The notes below the pieces were generated by a model, which saw only the letters and a program-made list of their open reading frames with translations, was not told the origin of the DNA and did no database searches. Position numbers and translations under genes: made by a program. Of a DNA stretch of 37,494 nucleotides, positions 12,151-21,456 are shown piece after piece; within the stretch, counting starts at the first letter, position 1; each line of letters starts with the position of its first letter. Source of the DNA: Mesotaenium endlicherianum (Eukaryota > Streptophyta > Zygnematophyceae > Zygnematales > Mesotaeniaceae); assembly GCA_009602735.1 (NCBI GenBank), contig WELA01009408.1:643-38136 (forward strand), read 5' to 3'.

Positions 12151-15100
12151 CATACATTCACGCCGCAGTCAGGAACCCACCATAGCACCATGCCCACCTG
12201 GCATCCATGCATGCACCAAGGGAGAAAAACACCCGCATGCACCTCTCCAGACGAAGGAAATCCAAGTCCTTGAAAGGTTGGGGCAATAAAAAAGGAAGGC
12301 GGCAACCCCAGCCAGCTTGAGCAGCTACTTTCTCTGCCATCCAGCAACTGGCGCCTAACATCTGGGATGACGTGCAGACCTTGAGCTGGACGGCATGAAT
12401 GCGGCCAATGATCTTGCTGGTGCCCACGCCGCGCGCGATTCCTTGGAAGCGCTTGTCCACCAGCCGCATCAGCCTGCACGCCACAAAGAACACGCCACTC
12501 ATTTGCCCCCGCTTAGCCTGCTGCTGGCTGCAGCTTGAACAGGTTGACTTCGCCTCGTGCAAGGGGGAACAAAGAGAGAGGAAAAGAAAGAGGAAGTGAA
12601 CAGGGGACGAAAGGGACAAGCAGGAAAAGGGAATTGGAGGTAAGGTGAGATATGCACCCGCAGCGTTCCGCGCAGGCAAGGGACATGTTGGTCATCTGCG
12701 CCCCGCTGTCCACAAATGCCTGCCATCATCCGCTCCTCCCACGAACTTGTGAGATGACCAGTGCACGCAGGCGAAGCAGCACCAAGGCAATAGAGTTGGC
12801 AAGCACACTCTCTATGGCGGCCTGACGCCCCCCCCAAAGAGGGTGACCCACAAGAGATGGATTGAACGACACAGAGGAAATACGTGCCACGCTGCAAAGC
12901 CTGAGCCTGGGCTGCGCCTCCCCAAGAGCTCCTCGGGTGCTTGCTTGCTTGCTCTCACAGCGGCGCACAAGAAATGTGCAGGGGAGGCACGCACCTTGAT
13001 CGGGAGGTTGTTGACCTCCATCAGGACGTACAGCATGGGCTGCACGCACGCGCAACCACACAACAGCTAACTGGCGTAAGTGGCAGCAGGAGAAAGACAT
13101 GCCTGCATGACAATGGGACAGCCGAGACCCTGAGTTGCAAACGGCTGCCGGCACCACAGCTAGAAAGTGCTGAAGCTGGTTAAGCATGTAGGGCCCTTGT
13201 GATCACATGTAAGACTTCAAGGGACAGCGGAGCTCCAGCAGGCCGGCCCTGCAGACGCGGACAGGTGGTATAAGCAAGAGAGGCCCGAAGGGTGCTAAAA
13301 GCGAAGCTGCTGTCGTCCTTCAGCTTACCACTTGAGTGAACACCTCGGGGCTGAACTCCATGGCTGTTTCGTAATTCTCATCCACGTTTTTCTGCACACG
13401 CAGGCACCACAACACAGCAAGCTGCACGTCAGATTCAAACTGTCTCCACCAACACAGGAGGGGCAGAAGGGGGGAAGGGGNAGGAAGGGGAGGTGGGAGG
13501 GGAAGGAGAAAGAGAGAAAGAGGCCTGTCCACATGCAATGTATACAAGAGACCCATTGGTAGTCTGACCTGAGCTGCACAACTACAGCCTGCCCAGCACC
13601 TGTTATAGCCCCAACCCCCGCTGGTTCAACAAGGACACTGGTGTGCCGCGTGACGATGCAAGTTTTTGGCCAAGAATTTGTACGCAGACCCTTTCTCATT
13701 ATGAGTGAGGCATATGAAGAGGAGGGGGTGGGGGTACAAGCCTGTCGAATGGCTTCCTCGATCTTGCGCTGGGCCTCCACATCAAAGGGGTCAGCAGTCG
13801 CCAGGGCCTGCGGGGCACAGCAGAAAAACAAAAGGGGCCAGGCCCCACAAAGGAGGGGAACGATAAAGGCCATCAGACAATATTGTGACGCTCAGGCTTA
13901 GCTTCGCCTGCTGGCGCTGTCGCTCACTCGAGTGACCCACACTCAAGTTGCAGGAGACGTTGCTTCCTTGTGCTTGCAAACCCACTCCTGCTGCATGCAG
14001 TCGAATACACCCAATATATTCCTGATAATTTGTAGGGAGAGCTGATGGCGACCAGATGGCAGGCGAACGCCCTTGACAGACTGATCAGGCAGCCACTGAT
14101 CAATGATGCCCCCCCACCCAGTGCCCCCAAACCTCGGTATGCAACAGTTGTGCAGCATGCCTCAAAGCACAAAGTGCCTGCCTATGCCTCGTGCCTTCCG
14201 TGTTCCTCTCAGGTGCTTGTCTTGACAAGCACCAAGTCTTGCCCAAATTGAGCAACTGGAGAAAAACTCCGGGAGACCAATAATATAATCACAAGCCCTT
14301 CGTACAGAGGTCCCTCGCCCTGGCAAGGGCCTCTTGATTTTGCCTTGCCAGCAAAATGAACAAGTGTGGCTGCGCGGGCTGTGAGACATGCTGCAGGCCA
14401 TCTTGAGGTTACAAGCATTGCCTGACTTTACTCCACAAAACACATCTATGCGTATGACAAACCACTTCTGATTGTGGTCAAAGCAACAGCTTGTTCTCTT
14501 GTATCGTGTAAGACACTCACAAGGTCGTTACCAGATATGACTGGAGTGCACACCGTATGTTAAGCTGAAAAACTAAAGCTCAAAGGGCAGGTCCCAAATG
14601 TAGAAGGGAGGGAGAGAAGGATGGCAGCATGTGTTTTCAGTGAGCCAGAACACCATGCCAAGCACAATGCAGGTCAGGCAACAACGGTGCGGCGCAACTT
14701 ACAAGTTCTTCCATCTCCCTGTCTTTCACGTGCTTATGTATTGCTCTGAGAATGCGCTGCAACTCCTCCACGTTGTTCTCAGCTACTGCTTTGGCCATTG
14801 GAGGGTTTTCCTGCTCAAATATCCACACCACACCACACCACACTGCACCACTCAATTCTCCTCTGCATGAGGAGGTCATCATACCTGGATCTCCCCACTG
14901 ACACTCTCCCCAGCTTTTTCTGCTGAGGGTGGAGATCAAAGGGAAAAAAAAAGAGTAAACTTCTTCACCACTCCGCCTATAAATAGCCTCTAGTACCTGC
15001 TGGCAGGCACTCGGCCTAGCCATGAGAGAGTTCTGCTCACTAGCTTGTGTGTATACAATCAGGAAGGCAAGACATCTTTTGACCTCAATATGACAACGCT

Positions 15101-16112
15101 CTTATGCATGTTCTATACAAAATAACGAAGCCTTATCGCTTACTACTTGACGGCCTTGCTGCATTATTACGTGGGGCCTGGCCATTTTTATGAACAATCC
15201 ATGTTGTTTTGTTGCTCGTGAAGCAATTCCACCGCCAACAGCCACAGTTGCTAGGAGGCACAACTTCTCTCAAATGTCTATACCTGCCAGAGTCTTCCCA
15301 TGAGCTGAGAATCCCCTTTGATTTGAGCTAGGAATGCGGCAGGATCACGAGCAGAGCCATCCGGGTTGTAAATTGCTTCTCTTGCTTCTCTTCCACGGCC
15401 CCTGCAGCCATAAATAATGCACGTCATACCTTCTGTCTACTATCTCTCTGTTCTTTTGCAGCTGAGCAACCTCCGCGCTCTTCTTTTTCCAGAATGGACC
15501 CTTACATATCACGCTCGCCTTCCACCCACACAAATACTACAACGAAGCCCATCAACAGACTCAAGGTCTTCCTGTACGTGGCCAACTCAAGGAGTAAATC
15601 TGCTAAATTGACAGCATACAGTGTAACTATGGGTAGCTTCTTACTGTGGTTGGCTAGGAGCAGCAACAAGCCTGATCATGTCGCCATCACGCACTCCAGC
15701 AGAAATTAAACGCTCACTATTCTGGAGTTCTTTATCCTGAAAAATGAGCCGCTGCTGTGCAAGTGGCATTAAAGTCTGCTCAGGGCACCAAAGCACATAG
15801 AACGCAGTATCATGACCAAGGACACGTTGAACAAACAATTTCCTAGTGAAGAATGACTGAGCTGTACGTGAGGAAGAAGTGGTGATAGTCACAGCGGGAA
15901 GCTTTGACCAGCTCACCTCTACCTCCAGTATAGCCTTGATGTTCTCCACCTGCCAAAGTATATGCACCATGTCAGACCAACCAACCACAAGAGATCATAT
16001 GCAAAGACTCAAATCACGTCTGAAGAAGGGAAAGCTCGTTGTTGACCTGCTCGTCAGCTTCCACCTCAATCATCACAAGCCGCTCATCCGAAGTATAAAT
16101 TATCAGCTGCAT
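10152..16112 (-). CDS. DDI1: DNA-damage-inducible protein 1 (DDI1), ubiquitin receptor with retroviral-type aspartic protease, sixteen exons
   Basis: Exons (minus): 16047-16112, 15917-15949, 15645-15775, 15284-15401, 14703-14810, 13742-13807, 13329-13391, 12995-13039, 12658-12719, 12380-12473, 11998-12090, 11623-11692, 11207-11307, 10866-10941, 10502-10536, 10152-10277. Total 1287 nt, 428 aa, all phases consistent. DDI1 shuttles ubiquitinated substrates to the proteasome and cleaves some of them. The N-terminal ubiquitin-like domain is residues 1-72 ([18 protein letters not shown]...[12 protein letters not shown]). A helical segment with [12 protein letters not shown] and [18 protein letters not shown] follows. 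The protease domain has the catalytic [10 protein letters not shown] (Asp214), then [16 protein letters not shown] and [13 protein letters not shown] Ser/Ala/Pro/Gln linker lies at about 318-387, and a UBA domain at 390-428 ends HAAGILFG. Intron 6 has a GC donor (13741-13740). Exon 11 follows a long TG repeat. Small exon 15 was placed by phase and splice-site fit and is the least certain. Confidence 0.94.
11086..11097. repeat. Poly-G run in a DDI1 intron
   Basis: A run of about twelve G residues lies in the intron between exons 13 and 14 (C-rich in the transcript). It is simple sequence with no assigned role. Confidence 0.8.
12109..12148. repeat. (CA)20 microsatellite in a DDI1 intron
   Basis: Twenty perfect CA units. 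In the DDI1 transcript this is (UG)20 and ends 16 nt before the acceptor AG of exon 11, in place of a normal pyrimidine tract. Confidence 0.97.
13481..13481. other. Single ambiguous base in a G-rich intron tract
   Basis: One N lies inside a GGGGAAGGGG-type purine tract in the intron between DDI1 exons 6 and 7. It does not affect the coding model. Confidence 0.95.
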
Positions 16113-18302
16113 CCTGTCAAATGTTCTCAATAGGGAGAGAGAACAGTGCTATACTTGGGCACACTGAAAAAGACAACTCGTCTGAACAATTATGAGTCAA
16201 ATCTTGTATGTATCAATGCTTAGCGTGTTCGAAACACCAACAGCTAGGTGTACATGTAAACACCCCTTCAACTGACGATGACACCAACAAGGAAAGCGGG
16301 TGCGGGTCCTCGTCAGTTATAACTGCACTTGACGCCACTCTTTCCAGCGATACGCACTTCACGTTTCAACGCAGACAGCTGGAGGAGAAGTTCCAAGGCA
16401 ATTTACTAGGAAAGTGCTACTTACACTGCCAATCTCACTGAATGTGGAAGGTTCTGTCGCATCTACATAAGCTTTTGTAAAGAACGTGGTTGATTGTCTC
16501 TTGGTTGCATCCCATTTCCTATCTCCCTGCGGGTTACTCTGCCGGCTAACTGATGAAAATATGGCTCATGCAGTGAACTAAGATGACCTCTGTAAGGTTT
16601 CGAGCAAGCACCTATAAGCAGGTGGAAATAATTTGTCTCATTGGTTTCCAGAGAAGTAAACTCTAACGGGCGAGGTAGGGATTGAATATGTCCCGGGTAT
16701 AATCTTTTGTTGACTGATCAGTGTGGAGGACTCAGTCGGTCGCTGACAGTGCCACTCGTTGCCATATTCTTTTTACTTACAAATTCTGTACCAGCAGTTC
16801 TAGATATGAAGATACTCCAAGGGAAACACTTCCATAGGTGATAATCTGAAGATGCACCACCTCCCTCTCGTCCTCGCTTTTGCCTATTTTCTTCCCTCTC
16901 GAGCCTGGGCTGCTGCTCCTGCCACAGAACAAAGTGCTCTTTTCTTAGAACACCTTTGTTGTATCTACGACTGAGAAGGTGTACTATTCGATCTTGTGTG
17001 CGTGCCTTTAGTGTCCCAGGGTGCCCATGATATGTTATAGGGGGTGCCCCGCCAGTACTTGAGGCTAAACAATCTCCACATTTGCTCCATACTGCAACCT
17101 CTGCCTTTCAGGTAAGCCCTTCCAGCACCCCTTTCTCCTCCTTAGCCTTCCCCCGCTCCCCCCCTCCTCCTCCTTCCCCTCTCCTCTCGTCTTGCAAAGA
17201 CGGGCACACTTCCTCCTTGGCTCTTTCCGTTCCTTTAAGGGCGGGCACACCCCACCTAAACAAAGGTGGCATGTTTAAACCAATGGGTGGGGTAATAACG
17301 TTCTAGAGTCACAAATATACTAATGTTGGGAGAAGCGTCAAGGTACTCAAGGTAATGTTGGGAGATTGCGAATAGCGTCAAGGTACTCGCTCGACATTAG
17401 AAAGCATGTCTCCCAGTCACGTAGAATATAAGACACCAATACGAGTGGAGCGAGAATTTGAAATTAAAAGTTAAAATCGGCGCTTATACATGCGTATTTC
17501 TAACATGTGTGATTATGAAAAGTATTGCAAATGAAGACGACACTACTTCTGAATTATGCGTATCAGTCGTTGACAATCCCTTTGGGTGACTGGTGGCTTC
17601 CTCGTGTCTCGTGATGATGCTACCGGTCTTGTCAACAGCAGACCATGTTCGAGGCCGCATGTTGAGTACAGCTTTGTGAGGCCCTTCGTGACGGAGACGA
17701 GTCTATGCCGCCTGGTAGCGTATTAGACTGAAGCAGCCAAACGTTTTGGCGGGAGCATTCATCCCCCCTCCACATAGATTCTATATTCGCCTACTCAATA
17801 GCTCATCTTCTTACTCCCGCTCTTTTGCCTGGCCAGTGCTCTCACTCGCATAACATACAGCAGCGACACAGAGCTGCTGCAGTCCACTCTCATCACGACA
17901 AGCACGGCGGCTTTCCAGGTGGCCTCCCCGTGGCTGCTTGTGCGTGGGGCGTGAGAGTGACATGTGTTGCACCACGCCATCTGGCGGTGGCCCATCGATC
18001 ATATCTGGTGCCCATATTGCCATTCTGGGCCATGGTGGTGGCGGAACGAGGCCCGGATGATCACGCAGGAGATAGCAGTAGTATTTTTTGCCCTCAGGCC
18101 ATCCTGTCTCGCAGTAGCTGAGTGCGAGAGGTCAGGGTCCGGGCAACATGATACACATATGTGCGAGTCGGAGACAGCCAGCTGGATTGAGGGAAATTAT
18201 GACCACCCATGAGGGCCGTCTGGGAAGCAGCAGATGACGCTGTGGCGATGAGTGGATTGCAGATGCTGCTGCCGCTGCTGTTTGGGGAAGGGGGGGAAGG
18301 GG
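16113..18302. other. Upstream flank of DDI1, no confident gene
   Basis: The part next to 16112 should hold the DDI1 5' UTR and promoter. A pyrimidine-rich tract lies at about 17100-17200. An imperfect tandem duplication is at 17321-17388. Frames at 17795-18212 exist on both strands, one of them Trp/Cys/His-rich on the plus strand (17964-18212), but none matches a family I recognise. Confidence 0.5.
17321..17388. repeat. Imperfect tandem duplication
   Basis: Two copies of a unit that begins TAATGTTGGGAGA and ends AGCGTCAAGGTACTC lie at 17321-17348 and 17353-17388. The second carries about eight extra bases in the middle. Confidence 0.8.
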
Positions 18303-19006
18303 NNNNNNNNNNNNNNNNNNNNNNNNNNNNNNNNNNNNNNNNNNNNNNNNNNNNNNNNNNNNNNNNNNNNNNNNNNNNNNNNNNNNNNNNNNNNNNNNNN
18401 NNNNNNNNNNNNNNNNNNNNNNNNNNNNNNNNNNNNNNNNNNNNNNNNNNNNNNNNNNNNNNNNNNNNNNNNNNNNNNNNNNNNNNNNNNNNNNNNNNNN
18501 NNNNNNNNNNNNNNNNNNNNNNNNNNNNNNNNNNNNNNNNNNNNNNNNNNNNNNNNNNNNNNNNNNNNNNNNNNNNNNNNNNNNNNNNNNNNNNNNNNNN
18601 NNNNNNNNNNNNNNNNNNNNNNNNNNNNNNNNNNNNNNNNNNNNNNNNNNNNNNNNNNNNNNNNNNNNNNNNNNNNNNNNNNNNNNNNNNNNNNNNNNNN
18701 NNNNNNNNNNNNNNNNNNNNNNNNNNNNNNNNNNNNNNNNNNNNNNNNNNNNNNNNNNNNNNNNNNNNNNNNNNNNNNNNNNNNNNNNNNNNNNNNNNNN
18801 NNNNNNNNNNNNNNNNNNNNNNNNNNNNNNNNNNNNNNNNNNNNNNNNNNNNNNNNNNNNNNNNNNNNNNNNNNNNNNNNNNNNNNNNNNNNNNNNNNNN
18901 NNNNNNNNNNNNNNNNNNNNNNNNNNNNNNNNNNNNNNNNNNNNNNNNNNNNNNNNNNNNNNNNNNNNNNNNNNNNNNNNNNNNNNNNNNNNNNNNNNNN
19001 NNNNNN
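18303..19006. other. Assembly gap (704 N)
   Basis: Unresolved bases, flanked on the left by a tract ending GGGGGGAAGGGG and on the right by a run of ten G followed by AGGGG. Open frames that cross the N run are meaningless. Confidence 0.99.
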
Positions 19007-19094
19007 GGGGGGGGGAGGGGAAGGGGACACTGCCGCTGCCGCTGCTAGGTGCCCCCGGCATAGCATGAGCATGGCAAGGTGGGAGGGGGAAATG

Positions 19095-19245
19095 GGACCT
19101 GCACGCCTGGCCACGCATCATGGAGTAAGGCCCTCGCCACCTTCCTCGGTAAGCCTTGCCACAGCACCTCCTGTTCCTCCTCTTCCTCCTCCTCCTCCTC
19201 CCTATCCCCCTCCTTCTCTGCTTCCTCGTCCTCGCATGCTGAATC
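19095..19245 (-). CDS. Possible acidic coding exon of an unidentified gene
   Basis: On the minus strand a frame with a run of Asp/Glu (DSACEDEEAEKEGDREEEEE) continues into EVLWQGLPRKVARALLHDAW. It ends at a good donor (GTGCAG, then GTCCCA, near 19094) and follows a possible acceptor near 19246. The segment after the acidic run looks like ordinary protein rather than repeat. I cannot name a family. The next exon could lie in the assembly gap. The acidic run may be only the translation of a GAG/GGA simple repeat. Confidence 0.25.
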
Positions 19246-19249
19246 TCCT

Positions 19250-20018
19250 ATATGCCTCCACCAAAGCGGCATATTCATTCTCTTCATTCTCCCGGTTCGA
19301 TGCTCCGGACTGGTGGGCTAGGGGGTGGGGGGCGTCAAAGCAGGGAGAAAGGGGGGGTGAGGGAAATGGGGAGAGGGGATGTGACGTTAATTGTTGAGAG
19401 GTGCGTGACCTGGGTGGCAAGCATGTTACTGTGCGGCCAATGGGCAGGTGGGCAGGAGTAGGACCAATTGCTCAGCCTGCTGACCTGCGACGAAATTCCT
19501 GCAGGTGAAACACATGTACCGCCGCACTTTTATTTTGTGTGCCGGCCTGCTGTGTGCTGTCTGCTATGCTGGAAGCCGGTGCTTCAGAGCTCTGTGTTCT
19601 GTGGAAGCCGCCTGTTGCAACTGCCCCTCGCTGCAGATTTGTGCCTGTTGAGATGAGAGCGGGTGAAGGCAGGGGGATGTGCTTACATGCAGCCAGTGGC
19701 ACTACACGTAGGTTGCTGAAATTAGTGCAGAAAAGCCCGTCCAAACTCCTTTCTTCTTTGGCCGTACAAGCTCGTGTGTGCAAGGAGTAGAGTGTTACAA
19801 GAGTGGTAACTATGAGCGCTTGACGTGTGCGATAAGTTCATTGAAGGGCCTTCTCATGTTTGCTCTATGTGTCTGGCTGCGGAGCGTATGGGGGCAATGC
19901 AAGATTGCTGGCTCGTGTGCCAAAGCGTTCACCACTTGATGTACTACTAGCATTAGACCAAGTCAAAAACAAGCGATGACGCGTGTATGCAGTGGGTGAT
20001 GGGCTATTATGTGTGCCA
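19250..20018. other. No recognisable gene
   Basis: The short frames on both strands show no domain, no repeat structure and no paired splice sites that I could link into a model. Confidence 0.4.
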
Positions 20019-20880
20019 CTAGTTTGAAAGTGCGGAGCGCAGTCCAGTCAAGCAAAGTACGTGGATGTGATACGTCGAGGCATAGACCCATTTGGAGGGT
20101 TGGCAAGAGGACATCCCAGGCTTAAGAGGTTGGGCAGGTAGAAGGCTAGCCAAGAGAAAGCCAAGACCACACGTCCATATGTTCGGCTCAACTGCAGACT
20201 GCAGTATGGGGGCTTTGGCAATCCTGTAGTCCAGGCCCTTGTATTTCTTGCATGGGTGCCACAGGAAGGACATATGCTGCTCAGCATCCAGCTGTTGATA
20301 CAACTCCCTTAAAGGCTCAGATATCCTTCCATGTAGTCTCATTGCCGCAGACCACATGGCACCACCACTGAGCTTAATTTCAGCTCCAGAGTCTACTCTG
20401 CTGGTACCCTGCCTTATCACTTCTTTCAAGTTTGAAAGTCATGTCTCTACACGCAAATTTTTGTTGAAGCTTGAAGGGTCCATGAGTGCAGCCCTTTGGC
20501 AGCCCACCAACCTCTCCATCTGGGCACGCGCATCCTCTGTCATCTCGTTTCAAATGGCTGCAATCATCAATTTACAAAACCCCATATCTGCAGCTTGTGC
20601 AGCCATGGAGGCATACAGGCGGCACGTGTTTCTTTCGGTTAGTAACTGTGAAATATGCAGGCCTGTTGTAAAACTCTCTACTCATTCTCAGCAGACACCT
20701 TCAATTTGTTGTTTGATGATGCAATCCAATACAAGCAGGCAAATAAGTTGCAGCCACAGGATGGCATATGATGGCACATATTGCGATCCAACATGCTTCT
20801 TCACAACTCAGCAATGTACTGTTTCCAAGAGTGCCATAGTAGACAACATTGTTTCATAAACAGCCGAAGCATAAGCTAGC
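20019..20880 (-). pseudogene. Possible decayed DNA transposase (hAT-like), broken frame
   Basis: The minus-strand frame ending at 20019 contains MWSAAMRLHGRISEPLRELY followed by QQLDAEQHMSFLWHP. This resembles the W....PL..LYR..D segment of plant and algal hAT-type transposases. Upstream in the same frame (20430-20880) the translation is interrupted by several stops but keeps protein-like stretches such as NEMTEDARAQMERLVGCQRA. No terminal inverted repeats or target duplications were found. The assignment rests on a single motif-like segment and is weak. Confidence 0.25.
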
Positions 20881-21456
20881 AACTTTTTCTTATGTATATG
20901 ACAGATGCATACTAATGCGTCATTGAGAAAGAGTAATCATATATTGCCAACTAAGCAAAATTACAGTCAGCCACCTATCATTTTAGGAGGTAATGTCTTG
21001 AATACTTTTAGCATAATCCTAGTCAGACAGTCAGATATTGTATAGCTTGTGCCTATTTTCTCTCAATTAATACTCCAAGCCAAGGGACAAGCTCCCTACG
21101 CAAGGGGAAAAGTATCTCTGAGCATCCTACCCTCTTAGTTTACATATGAGAGGAAATAACTAGAAGCTAGTCGACTGCATATCAAAATGCCTACCCAGTG
21201 ACAAGGAAGCTGCTTTAGCAGCAATGGATGTACCCATTCCTCCACACCAAAAAATGGTCGACGCAACTATGCCCAAAGGCAGAATAATCTATCAGCTTTA
21301 CAGTGTCCCAAGTGCATTAGACCACATATGGGCTGCAATGGCAGCATGCAAGCCGTTTACAAGAGGCCAGAGCTCCTTGCCACCTGTGCTAACTGCTTTT
21401 TCATCACAGCAACTTCGATCAACACACGTTGCTTGCAAGAGAACCGTCAAGCAAAG
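20881..21456. other. Region between the transposase-like remnant and the pyrophosphatase-like gene
   Basis: AT-rich, with no recognisable coding. The part next to 21457 is the expected 3' UTR of the pyrophosphatase-like gene. Confidence 0.4.

Noticed and set aside
17964..18212. Trp/Cys/His-rich plus-strand frame as a zinc-finger exon
   Set aside because: The Cys and His spacing matches no finger I know, and overlapping frames on both strands are equally open.
18132..19397. Long open frames on both strands across the gap
   Set aside because: They are open only because the 704 N bases contain no stops.
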